Below, in pieces: positions 21,782 through 33,212 of a stretch of DNA of 64,000 nt. Each line of letters opens with the position of its first letter. Position 1 is the first letter of the stretch. Under the pieces are notes generated by a model, which worked only from the letters and a program-made list of their open reading frames with translations, was not told where the DNA came from and searched no databases. A program made the translations under genes and the position numbers. The stretch comes from Russula earlei (taxonomy: Eukaryota; Basidiomycota; Agaricomycetes; Russulales; Russulaceae): positions 1 through 64,000 of the forward strand of contig JAGFNK010000041.1 in NCBI GenBank assembly GCA_025769875.1, in the 5' to 3' direction.

Positions 21782-23288
21782 TGCTAGAAGGCAGAGTTGA
21801 TGGGAGAGACAAATCTAATAGGCTTTAAGAAGAGCTCAGAGACATGTGGAGGATGAAGATGAAATGGATGAGATGAGAGTTGTTAGTAAATGACTGACGA
21901 GGTTGAGGGTTCTCCCCTCCTCCCATTCCCCGCTCACACGCTCACTCAATCACAGCCCTCTCTTCTTTCCCCGCACAGCCATCGCCATCTTGTTCCCCAG
22001 CGTCCAGATGGCAAAGGACTTCATCATTACAATATGAATCCCGTACTCGAATCCCCAAAATCGGGAGCAAAACATATCCCGGCGGGGTCACCACCACCCC
22101 TTGTGCAAGCAGAATCAACCTGATTCTCATTATCTCTCGTCTCGGCTCTGGTTTGCCATCACCCATCATCCACTGCATTAGACGTGCACGAGGCGCACGG
22201 AGCTCGATCAAAGGGTTGAATCACTCCCCTAACGGTTAAGAAACACCGTACACCCATCTCCAAACCCCTATCCGACGCGATGTGGATTTTATCTCCCAGG
22301 ACTACACTACCACGACCTCTTTACACAATTGGCCTCATAATGGGCGATTTGTCATTTTATTGCGCGTTAAGTGCGTGTGGAGGGTCGCGTGATACACCTT
22401 CCTGCCCCGTCCCGGCGTAAGACGTTTTCTGTCTGTGCTTGCGCCTATCCCTTCCGATTGCTTCATTCGTCGCGTCGGAGACATGTGGTGTGCAGGCATA
22501 CTCAAGGAGAATGGGCTTGCTGACGAGGTTAATACTGACTCCTTGAGTGGAACACCAGTGCGGCTATAATGATGTGCGGGACCATTCATTCACCCACCCT
22601 CGCATGCCGTCAACTTTTGATGCGTCCGAGCTACTCCCCTATCAACTGTGATCGCTTGGAAGACGTGAAATGCAACACATGGTTGGTCAAATCGCGTCCA
22701 CACGGTCATGCCTTCCGACTCCTCCCTTGGCGATCCGAGCAAGGAGCGTGAATTGGGGGTGGCGTACGGGTCGCGGTCTCCGGGAACGCGATGGATGAGT
22801 GAGATGATCCGGATTTGTCTTAACGTCTCAAGCGTCGTTGGTCGACTCAGTTGTCTCGCATCATGGTCCTTGGCTTTTTATTATGCCTTGCTTCTTATTA
22901 TGCGAAGGGGTTGAGCCATGGCCTAAGCGTCAGAGCGCTCAGCTCTCTTTCGGGCTCCACGCTCCCTTGGTCCGCACACTCCCAAGGACAACGCAGGCGC
23001 CGGTGAGCAAAGCAACTGTGCCACAGATGTGAGTTTGATTCCTTTCCGATGTTGTGCTCATTAAGAGCTGGTCACTTGACAGGTCAAGGCGTCGTTGAAC
23101 GGCTACAAAGCGTTTGTGGCAGTGGTGTAGCGGGCCTCTGCCACATCCCATTGTGATAAAATGACAACGCTGACAGTATAAAGAGGTCGTGGCCCAAACT
23201 GAAAAGCCGCCACACAACTTTCCCCCTGCAACCCATACCGTCGTGAACGCTGCCCTGTACTCTCGCATACACAACGTTGCCTTCAAGC
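21782..23288. other. Divergent intergenic region, no gene seen
   Basis: Separates the R3H-SUZ gene (-) from the gene at 23289 (+). No protein-like frame or RNA gene could be supported. Confidence 0.4.
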
Positions 23289-24965
23289 ATGAACTCTGGC
23301 CCCCTACCCGATGCGTTCAAGGCCAAAGTAGCCTCTTTGATCCAAGAGCAGCTCAAACCCATCGTGACCGTTCTTGCGGCACAAGAACAGACGCTTCTGA
23401 CTCACCTTGCGTTGCTCAAGCACGATTACAACGTCAATGACTATCAGATGACCAGGCTTGAGAACATCCGCGACCTTGAGCAGTCCATCAAGTGAGCGTC
23501 ATGCTGTCGTCCTTCACTCTGATCGCCCAACTGACCGAGCCGTTCCGCAGCTTCAAGGTCTCGGGTGCGCTTGGCTTCGACGCTTGGGACCATCCGACCA
23601 TTGGGACCAATTTGCGCGAGCCCGTCCCCGCGGACCCTTTGAAGATACCGCAATTCAAGCCGATCGAACACGCGACCCCCGCGGAGCGCGCCGCCGAGAG
23701 TGCCTCGCTTGTCGCGGAGGCCGGCGTGAGCGCACGCCGACTCGGCGTGCCACTCACGATGCAGGACTTCCCGCGTGATCCGGTCAGCTGCGATTGCCCG
23801 AAAGAGGACCCGATGCATTCCGCCGTTCCCCTCTTCGGCCTGGAGGCGCCGCGCTGGCGCGCCATGCAGGGCCTCCCGCCGGACATAATCCCCGGCACGG
23901 CGTGCTACGACGGGGTCGTGACCCTGCCGAAGGGCAAGAGGGGCCTGCAGCTGTACTACAAGCGCGCGAAGCAGCTGAGGGTCCCGAAGTGCAAGACCGT
24001 CGCGGCCGACGCGGATCTGCCTTGGCTGGATGCTGCTCCTTCGGGCTCGTCGTCGAGTCGCGCTCCCGGCATTAGTTGCTTCGGCGCGCCGGACGCGCCC
24101 GCAAGCGTCGGTCCATTCGACAATTCGTCTACCCCTGGGACCCACGCGACGAGAATGCGTGCCGTACCCGGTCCCGCTTCGTCGTCTGCTCACATCGTTC
24201 TCAGCAGAACCGCAACCATGGCCTCGATCGGATCTACACATGCGCCCTCCCCATCTGGCACATTCGCCGCACGCTCGACGCTCAGCAGGACCTCGACGTC
24301 GGCCACGATCGGATCCACCATCTCCAACCCTGGCGCGGTTGCCGTCCCGCGTTCCACGCTCAGCAGAACCTCGACCATGGCCACGGTCGGATCTCGGACC
24401 TCTGAACCCGGCACCACCGCGAGAGCCGGGTCCAAGACGAAAGCCAAAGGCGCCGGACGAGCCAGAAGCAAAAACGAGACAAAACGGGCCACCGGCCAGC
24501 AGCCTCCAGATGAGGCTAACCCATCCTCGATGATCTCGGCTTCGAACGTGGCCGAACAGCCAAAGAAGTCCACAACGCCGCTCAAGCGCACCCGAGCGGC
24601 CGAACTTGACGACGACGACGACGGCAGTGGCGCTACCACCGCTACCGCCACTCCCGTTCTGCAACCAGCGGCCGAGATCTGCGAGAGAAAAGACGACGAC
24701 GAAGAGCGGAGAAAGGGCAGCAGGGCCGGCGCGCAAGCGCCGCAAACGCGCCGCTGCCGCCAACCCCGGTCCTGGCGCTGGCACTGTTGCCGGTGCCGGT
24801 GCCGATGCCGATGCGACCGGCGATGAATCTCGACAGGGACAACAACAGGGACAGCCAAGACGCTCTACGCGAATAACGCGCTCCACGACTGCCGCCGAGC
24901 CTGCGCCTCGGCCACCCGCGCCACGCGGCAGGGCCACGAAGAGCAGGAAGAGGACCAATGTGTGA
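23289..24965 (+). CDS. Conserved-looking hypothetical with Ser/Thr repeats and basic tail
   Basis: Exon 1 (23289-23491) encodes a helical N-terminus (FKAKVASLIQEQLKPIVTVL). A 59-bp intron leads to exon 2 at 23551 (FKVSGALGFDAWDHPTIGT). Residues in the middle contain CDCPKEDPMHSAVPLFGLEAPRW and GLQLYYKRAKQLRVPK. Then come three spaced repeats LSRTATMASIGS, LSRTSTSATIGS, LSRTSTMATVGS, an acidic run DDDDD and a Lys/Arg-rich end (RKRRKRAAAA, RRSTRITRST) like a nuclear-localisation or DNA-contact tail. The reading frame must change by one between about 24620 and 24720, through either a small unplaced intron or a frameshift. The gene is GC-richer than its neighbours. The product is probably nuclear; no family recognised. 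Confidence 0.65.
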
Positions 24966-25415
24966 TCCTGAAAAACTGAAATCAATGCTCTCACTACGAA
25001 GGCAGGAATTGACACCCCCGTTACGATACCTTTTTCCGTGTTCTCTCTCTTTTTATTCTATTTCTTTTGCGTGTTGCAGGTTGCCCTGCCCGAGTTTCGT
25101 GGCATGGACATTTTAAGGGTTCTTTTGGTTTTGTAATTAGTCTACAGGTGGTTTTTCTCATCGCTTTTCCGTTTTTCAGTTTTTGCGATGTCTTTTCGGC
25201 CTGCATGTGTCGTGCACGCTTTTGCTGTGAATACCTGTTTATTTGTGAGCACTGGGTGGTACTAAGCACAAATGAGTCATCGCAATAAGAGCGGATTAAT
25301 TGTACGTCCACGAGTATCCGTGAAAACGTATGGAAGGCATGTAAATGTCTAACGTCTCGCTTCTAAGTCGGACCGGACCGAAAATCGCGGTGAACGACGT
25401 TATAAATATTGAAAC
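24966..25415. other. Convergent 3' intergenic region
   Basis: T-rich 3' flank of the gene ending at 24965 and of the amino-acid transporter. No gene seen. Confidence 0.45.
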
Positions 25416-27405
25416 TTAAACTGTCACGGCCAGGTCAGAGACAGTCCTCGCAAAGGTAGTCGACTGATTGGCAACCCACCATAACACGAGAATGAGGAAA
25501 CCATAACACGCCAGCGCAAGAGCCCCCGAGTTCAGAAACTTGTTCTTATTCGGGTCGTCCTTTGTCAGCTGCCATGAACAGTGTCAATTAAAACTCTGGG
25601 AGGATAGTCGCATGCTTGCCTTCCAGTAGAACAGTCCAGGAAGGATGAACGAAATGGTCGTCGACCCTGTGGCTCCGACAAAGGACAAAACTGCACAGCG
25701 TTAGCCCATGGGGATACGCAAAAGCCGGGAAGTAGAAGCTTATACCCATCTCAAGATCATCCACAAAGTACGCGATCGAGAATCCACCGAGGACCACCGC
25801 ACTCGTAAGTAACGTGTGCTTAAGCGGAGTCATCTCACCGGTGGCGTGCTCGTCCTCAACGGTATCGTCTTCTAACTTGTCGTTCGGAGAACTGAAATGG
25901 AAAACCTTGTCGAGACAGTTCCTGCATGGGAGGACCTGGAGCGGGTATGAAAAGAGGACGAGGATCGCGATGGCGAGTTGTCCGACAGCTATGAAGAGCG
26001 AGGTCGACGGGTACATTGCGATAATGTTTGCGCTGACCTGTAAGAAATGTTCGAATGGAAGGTCGTCTAAAACCGGTATATGACATACGCGAGAACCGAA
26101 AGTGAGATAACCAAAGACCGCGATGACTTCGTAAGTGAGAGTTGTGGACCCAATGGATGTTCCAATGACTATGTTCATACGCTTCTGGGAGTTGGTTTTG
26201 AGCTCATTAAAGATAGGGAATAGCTGGCCGCACATCAAAGACTTAGCGACAAGATGTCAGACTGAAGGAATAGAAATTGTCTTTACATTCTGCGCGCAGG
26301 TAAAAGCAAAAACTTGGATAGGGAACGTGGATATAAAGCTCGGTGTGAACTTGACGAAATGAATTTCGCCGGGTGGTGTCATCCCTTCGATCGGCCGGAA
26401 ATAACACACGATCACTACGAGAACGAGATACGCTGCCAGAGTCGACGGAGCAATGGAATCAGGATTCTATAACTCTGATCGACGAAGGAGACGCTCACCG
26501 CAGGAGAAGAGAGCGATATAGCTTGCATGTCTAAGACTATCTAGACGACGAAGGAAAGACAAGGGTAGGAGCACAACCATGACGAGACACATCCAAACGT
26601 GCCCGCTAAGCGCCCAAGCAGGTGGGTTTGTGTCCGGGGACGTCAAGTCGTGGTATATCGAGGCGACGACGTTGGGAAGGAGCGACTTTACGATGATGAG
26701 ATAGCTGTGCGTGTTTCGTCAGACCGACGCTCCTCTCCTCGGGCGCGCGGAAACGACACGCGGGTACGGCACGCACCTGATAGACACCCCAAAGCACTTG
26801 ATGGCAATAGCCGCGTCGAAGAACACAGCAGCGCGAGGGAACGTGAGGCTCGCGATGGCGAAGAAGGATGAACGGCGATGCGGTGCGTGGCGGGCACAAG
26901 CCGAAAGGAGATACAGACCAAAGCCCCCGACGACACCCGAAAGGGCGCAGGTGAACATGCCGGGGATGATGCCCGCAGATGCGAGGGCCTATTACAGAGA
27001 GTTCCCGTCAACGGGAGAGGGGGAGGGGGATTTCAAATTGTTGTTTAATTGTAATTGTAATGCGGGAAGAGGGGGAGGTTGGACGTACACGAGGAAAGGT
27101 AAGCATGCCTGAAAATGAGAAGCATGAGAACCGGTGACAGATGGGGAGGAGTGAGGGGGTGACGCTGCGAACGCACCGCTGCCTATGATTGTATTCGCCA
27201 GGTTGCCAATGCTGCTCGTGAGCGTCGCATGGCCGTCCCTCTGCATCTCGCTCTTCACCAGGCTGAGACTGGACGCCCTGCTTCCGAGCAGAGCGCACCG
27301 TTCGTCCTCTAGCCTTTGTCGCTCATCGTATTCGTCAACGTGGTTCGCTGCCGAGACAGGCAGGGCCTGGTATGCGTGCACCATCTCGTAGTGGTGGTAA
27401 TGCAC
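25416..27405 (-). CDS. Amino-acid transporter, AVT/SLC38-like (AAAP family)
   Basis: Multi-exon gene starting at ATG 27405. A soluble, charged N-terminus ends in ATLTSSIGNLANTIIGSG, and splicing adds MLTFPRALASAGIIPGM, the typical first helix of vacuolar amino-acid/auxin-permease transporters. Further helices follow: CALSGVVGGFGLYLLSACA; VWMCLVMVVLLPLSFL; AYLVLVVIVCYFRPIEG; IQVFAFTCAQN; FNELKTNSQKRMN (cytosolic loop); TYEVIAVFGYLTFGS; LFIAVGQLAIAILVLFSYPL; HTLLTSAVVLGGFSIAYF. The last exon ends VANQSTTFARTVSDLAVTV. Relatives in yeast (Avt5/Avt6 type) export amino acids from the vacuole; substrate and location here are inferred. About eight introns are needed and not all are placed exactly. 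Confidence 0.85.
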
Positions 27406-27828
27406 TCCTCTTGGCTATGTAAGGGCAGCACCTCGAAAGGCCTCACCGGGTGGGACGAGGTAGAAGAGAGAGAGAGAGATAAGGATGCAGGCGTGTTGGG
27501 GAAAAGGAGGGGTGTTTTGGGGGAAAAGGAGAGGAGCGCGTTCCTGGATGATCCGGGCGCTTGAGATAAGCCCCCGCATACAAGTGTAAGCCATACCGGG
27601 CTTATTAAGATGGTCAATGACGTCTTGTCGATCCATTTTAGCGTAGACTGGGCTTCCAGCCCTGTTGAAAGCATGTACGTACGCGACTTTACAAGATAGA
27701 CTGCACGCGAAAGCGAGAAAGCAGACACAACGCGATACATGACAGAGAGACAAAGCGATCGACAGACGAAAGCGAGCTAACATTGGTAACCCAGAGCGAA
27801 TAAGTTATATGCCCAAGTGAGGAGGATA
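27406..27828. other. Spacer between two minus-strand genes
   Basis: Presumed promoter of the transporter gene, with a short GA dinucleotide run at about 27465-27478. Nothing else supported. Confidence 0.4.
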
Positions 27829-29894
27829 TCATACGTATGTCACGGCTGCCTCCGCGAACCGATTCTTTGTGCGTTCACCGCGCGCCTGGCGCTGCTTACG
27901 CAGTTCAGCCATCATCTTCTGCCCAACAGGCGATAGCTCCGACGACGACGCAGGCGACGGATAGGATGAACGTAGCGCCCGTTCGCGATTGGGGGTCATT
28001 GGCAGGCGAGACTTTGGATTTCCGGAACAATCTGCACAATCTGTCAGCAAATCGCATTACTTGAAGGAGGAAAACGGACGCAGGGCGTTCTCCACGGTAC
28101 CCATAATGTTCTCCTTATTGCCGACGCTAAGCCTTGACCCCCTCCCGTGTGCCATTCTAAGAGCTTCGTGACCGGCATCCCTGTCATCAAGACCGGGTCT
28201 GCTTGAGCTATAGGACACGCTCCGGCGGTGCGCACTCCGCAGAGGGAATGTGACATCGTACTTGGAGGAAAGATGCGGTGAAACGCAGGATTGCTGTTCG
28301 ACAGCATTAGTCACCAAGCGTAGGGCATCATCACGGCCGGTCGATGCCACAGTCTGCTTGACGGACTTCGTGAGAGAGGTGGAGGACGTGTGATTTTCAA
28401 ATATTGGTATCTGCGTGCCGCTCGCGAGTTGAAGGCTGCGACGTCCACGAGGGACGCGGCTTACTCGAGTGGTGATTGCCGTCGCAGTGAGCTGTCCTGC
28501 ACGGGAATCCTCACACGGCCGTCCATGCACGACAGGTATGCGACTGTGCTCGAGAATGGTTGCCGTGTGAGGAGGATCAACAACGATGGAGCCCACAGTA
28601 GATGGTGTATCAGAAAAAGGCAATTCGCCTGGCCGAAATCTGTTCGAATGTGACTGTGATCGTTTGGGATTCAAAGGTGTGGCGGGGACACCATGGACAT
28701 GACCCGTTGACGATTTGAGGTCCCAGGGGGTAGAGGTGTGAGCGGTCAAGGACAACTGCCGCTTCATTGGCATTGGACTGCGCGCCTGTCGCTTTTCCAA
28801 CAGAAAACCAAAAACTTCTGCAGCAGGTCGTGACTCAGACTCGGTAGTATGTTTGGGTTGCAAAGCAGGATTATCTTCCGAGGTATAGCTGAGCTCCACG
28901 GTCGTCGACGAGATCGTAGCGCGGTGGGGGTCGGGATCAATGGCATGAGAGCTGTCGGACAAGGAAATTTTAGGTTTGATTTCACGAAAAGGATCATTGC
29001 CAAGGACGGTATCCTTGGGGGTCTCCAGATGGAATGAAGATGTTGTGGATTGATCGTCACGTAGCACCCGTTCGCTGCAAGCACAGGACACAGTTAGCAG
29101 AGAGGCAGTTCGAGACTCAGCACGGCCATACCGGAGCATGCGTTCCGCCCAAGATATATCACCTTCTGTGGAGCTGGTAAGAGATGTCGATTCCGGGTCA
29201 CCGAGCAACTGGCGGAGGGTCGAGTCACCACGCTTGAGTTGAGCATGACCACCTTTGATAGCCGTGGAATCTTTTTCAGCAGTAGGTGGCGTATTCGAAA
29301 ACGCTGTGCTGTCAAGACACCCTTTATTGTCATACATATCAAGCAAACTCGCGACTGAGGGATCTTGTCTCAGCATACGCAATCGGTTTTGGTCTTTCGG
29401 GGTGACGGGTTGCAGCTTTGAAATCTGGCCAGATCGATCATCCCGATGGTGAGAAGAGTGTGGATGTGTGTCAAGAGGCGGATTTGCATTTGGGAATTCG
29501 GTAAGTGCCTCGACCTTCCTGTCGCGAATGGTCACGGTGTATGTCCGACGGGTCTGTACGCTCGCAGAACGGCTGACGGAAGCTGATGACGTTAGAGTTA
29601 GGCTGTTCACTGGGTGTGCTAGACACAGGGATCACTAGATGCTCTTGTTCACGTATCAGGCAGACGGTGCTCACGAATAGGTGGCAGAGAGGAATAGTCG
29701 ACTTGGTTCATCACAGCGTATCGCTGAGAAGAAGATCTCAAAAGCCGGTTAGCGATTTCTTCTTGTTCTTCATGTTGCCTACGCGCGTCTTCACTACTCG
29801 TCGGTGGTTTAGAACGCGTCTCAACGGACAATGCTGCACGGCGCTTTTTGCTCTTCCTGCTTCCAAGGGATAGAAACTTCTGAAAGAAACCCAT
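27829..29894 (-). CDS. Conserved fungal protein of unknown function, Ser-rich
   Basis: Exon 1 starts at ATG 29894 with MGFFQKFLSLGSRKSKKRR, a basic N-terminus, then RYAVMNQVDYSSLPPI. A short intron near 29650-29610 (exact sites unclear) leads to a ~500-codon exon with RRTYTVTIRDRKVEAL, SVASLLDMYDNKG, DSTLRQLLGDPE and GDISWAERMLRYGR. A 69-bp intron (28100-28032) joins it to a last exon ending GQKMMAELRKQRQARGERTK. The splice join reads GNKENIMDCSGN, which contains a KEN tripeptide; KEN boxes can mark APC/C substrates, but one tripeptide is weak evidence. Mostly disordered, no catalytic domain, no membrane segment. An unspliced frame would stop at 28057 instead. Confidence 0.65.
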
Positions 29895-30678
29895 GATGAG
29901 AGCTGAGGTCGTGAGGAGTCGTAGAAGAGATTATCGTGAAGAGGAACGTGAGGAGGACGTGGAGGAGATGTGTCGTGTGCACCGGCAGGGATATCAACTT
30001 TGGCCAAACAAGCGCCAAACAGTCGAGACGCGCTCGAGACAAAAGTCATGTGAGAGTGAACAACAGGAATCCCCCCCCAAATGATGCCAACGTTGATGGA
30101 GAACCAAGGCAGCGCCGCACGCGATTACTGCATGCTCGAGAGAAATTTTCTGTCTCATGCGAGGCTCGGCTTACTCCTGATGCTCCTCGCATCTTCCGTC
30201 TTGCTCAGGGCGCGCCTTCCGGGCCCAGACCGCCCGAAGGACCAGCGAAGAGCATCCGAATCGTGGATATGGCGTCCCTTTGGCGTCCATAGAAGCCACC
30301 GCAGCACTGATTGTGATCGGTGTCGGTTGCTGGGAGTACGAGTCAGGGATCCGTGATATGCGTGTACGAAGAGCCTTCCTCCTTTCCTCCGAGTGAGCGT
30401 TCCCACTGTCGCCTTTGGTGCCGTGCTCATTTCTCGTGGAAGGCCTCATTTTGCGATTGTGGTGATCATCGCGGCCGTTGTTTCGGGGATATGTATCGTG
30501 TCATTGGCTAGCGAGGGGGTGGTCAACTCGTAGAGTAGTTTAATGAACGCGGGGACGTAATTACCCTGCGCGCTTGCAATAAATCCCTGTTCCTAACTCC
30601 TAGCACAGCTGGGATCATTCGCTTTCTCTTTCTCTTATTCTCGTCCCCTTTCCTCCGCTCGTCTTCCCCCACCCTATC
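29895..30678. other. Divergent promoter region
   Basis: 784 bp between the start codons of the unknown protein (-) and MTHFR (+). No further gene seen; a CT-rich stretch precedes the MTHFR start. Confidence 0.45.
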
Positions 30679-32824
30679 ATGAAAATTAGCCAAAAAATCC
30701 AGCAATCCACAAAGGACGGCAAGGTCTGGTGGTCCTTTGAATATTTTCCTCCTCGTACCGCCCAGGCATGTTTCTCCCCCCGCGACCGTGGCCATCTTTC
30801 TTCTCACCTCATTTACAGGGTCTTCAGAACCTCCTTGATCGCATAGAGCGCATGCGAGCCCTAGGTCCAGAGTTCATCGACATTACCTGGTGCGCGTCGC
30901 CACTTTTGCATTCTCGTTTCAATCTTCACTTCACATAGGAACGCAGGCGGGCGGACGTCTGATCTGACTGCAGAGATAGTCAAGACGTGCCAGAGCACAA
31001 TTGGAATCGAGACATGCATGCATCTCACCTGTACAAACATGCCTTCGGAGAAGGTGGACATTGCCCTACGCGTATGTGGCTTCGCCGTTCGTCAAATGCC
31101 CATCTTATGCCCTTGCAGGAGGCAAAGCTCTCCGGTTGCCGCTAATATCCTCGCCTTGCGCGGCGACCCTCCTGAGGGGAAGGATGACTGGGAATCAGTC
31201 GAGGGTGGTTTTGAGCATGGCGTCGATCTTGTGCGGTACATTCGAAAGGAGTATGGCGACTATTTTGACATCGCAGTCGCCGGCTACCCACAAATTCAAA
31301 CGTTCCCGCCCGAGGAGCGCGCCAAGGAGATGGCCTATCTAAAGGAGAAGGTCGACGCCGGCGCAAACTTCATCTTTACGCAGATGTTTTACGATTCCGA
31401 CATGTTCATCGATTGGGTCCACGCCGTCCGTGCTGCGGGCATCACCATCCCCGTTGTGCCCGGCATCATGCCCATTCAGACATGGAACGGATTCCTGCGT
31501 GCGGCCACGGCCATTGCAAAGACCATCATCCCACAATCCTATTTAGACGCTCTCGAACCATACAAGAACAACGACGAGAAGGTGCGCGAGATCGGTACAA
31601 AACTCGTCGCGGATATGTGTCGAAAGATCCTGGCGGCTCCCATAGGGGTCCGAGGTCTCCACTTTTATACGATGAATTTGGAACGTGGGTCACGCATGCT
31701 TCTTGAAGATCTGAACCTCGTTCCTCGCATCGAGACCGTGAAGCCCCTTCCTTGGCGTCAGGTCAGATCATCCCTTTCATAGCATCCCGCTTTCGCTCGA
31801 CCTGACATGCAAATCCAGTCTCTCACGCCCGCTCGGCGGTCGGAAACCATTCGCCCAATCTTTTGGGCAAATCGCACAAAGTCATATCTCGCCCGTACAG
31901 AAAATTGGGATGAGTATCCTAATGGCCGATTTGGGGACTCCCGTAGTCCTGCCTATGGGGAGTTGGATGGCTACGGCTTCTCGCTCAAACAAACTGTATG
32001 GCTTCTTTTCATGACGCGGGAGAGATCCTACTTAGTGAATTCCAATTATGCAGAAAGCGGACGCCATCAAACTTTGGGACCACCCGTCAACCTTTGAGGA
32101 CGTAACGACCCTTTTCCAGAGGTTTTGTTTGAACCAGCTCTCTGCATTACCCTGGTCGGACCAGCCCGTGCTCAGCGAAACCTCCATCATTGCCGGGCAA
32201 CTCGCAAGGATCAATCGTCTTGGTTTCCTCACCATCAACTCACAACCAGCGGTGAATGGCGTACGCAGCGATGACAAGGTATTCGGTTGGGGTCCGAGCA
32301 ACGGATACGTGTATCAGAAAGCGTACCTGGAGTTCTTCGCATCGCCCGAGCTATTGGACTCCCTCATCCCCTACATCGAGCGCGACCCTGGGGTCACATA
32401 CTATGTGATCAATAAGCGCGGGGACCTGCGCACAAACACGACTAGCGACGGACCAAATGCCGTCACATGGGGCGTCTTCCCAGGGAAGGAGGTCATTCAA
32501 CCCACAATAGTCGAGGCTATCAGCTTCATGGCATGGAAGGTACGCCAGCCCCCAGACGTCAACCACGGCGTCGTAGGTCATTGACGGATCACGTACAAGG
32601 ACGAGGCGTATGAACTCGGATATCAGTGGGCGAAGATCTACGAGGCAGGGTCACCGTCGCGCAAGCTGATCTCCGGCATAATGGACAACGCGTTGCTCGT
32701 CAACATCGTGCACAACGACTTCCACGACTCTGACAAAATATTCAAACCTTTCTTCAAGCTGGAGGAAGATCTCGACAGCAAAGCCGCCACCGCCGCCACC
32801 GCCATCAACGGCCATGCCAACTGA
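30679..32824 (+). CDS. MET13: Methylenetetrahydrofolate reductase
   Basis: Reduces 5,10-methylene-THF to 5-methyl-THF with FAD and NAD(P)H, supplying methyl groups for methionine synthesis. Exons: 30679-30765, 30819-30889, 30939-31071, 31119-31761, 31819-31995, 32054-32539, 32600-32824. The barrel domain shows [57 protein letters not shown] and PVVPGIMPI. The C-terminal regulatory domain has [14 protein letters not shown] and the late [15 protein letters not shown]. The N-terminus resembles yeast Met13 more than Met12. Intron 1 is GC-AG (CAG|GCATGT). One extra base near 31143 puts SGCR and NILALRG in different frames (see findings), so the protein is intact only if that base is an error or the 47-bp intron is retained. 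Confidence 0.9.
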
Positions 32825-33212
32825 ATTGGCACCCCCGCCGGCAGTCCTTACTAACGATTATCCCCGGCTCACATCCCTTGGCGCTGCTATTTACTCACCA
32901 TCGGGTTCAACCCCCGTTAGTTCAACACCCTAATACTGCTTTTGCACCGTCGCACGCCGTAATCCCTTATCTTCCTTTGCATCAACTGCACTCCTCAAGT
33001 CGGTTGCTTTAATGTATCTTTAGCTACGTTGCTTAACGAGTACATCGGCCTACTTCTAGAGAGCTAACAGAGATGATGACCCAATGCCCGCGCACTCTCC
33101 ACCTACGGCAACGGCAATCTAAAAGAAAACAGGGAAACAATGGTGTAGCAACGCCGTCTAGATACCAATATATACACCGGCAAGCCACCGCTCAGAAGAC
33201 GGGTGGGCAAAA
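32825..33212. other. Convergent 3' region
   Basis: Between MTHFR (+) and the ELMO gene (-). No gene seen. Confidence 0.45.

Noticed and set aside
23444..25015. 523-codon minus-strand frame opposite the Ser/Thr-repeat gene
   Set aside because: It is Arg/Gly-rich, an expected shadow of GC-rich coding sequence; the plus strand has a spliced start, domain-like repeats and a plausible tail.
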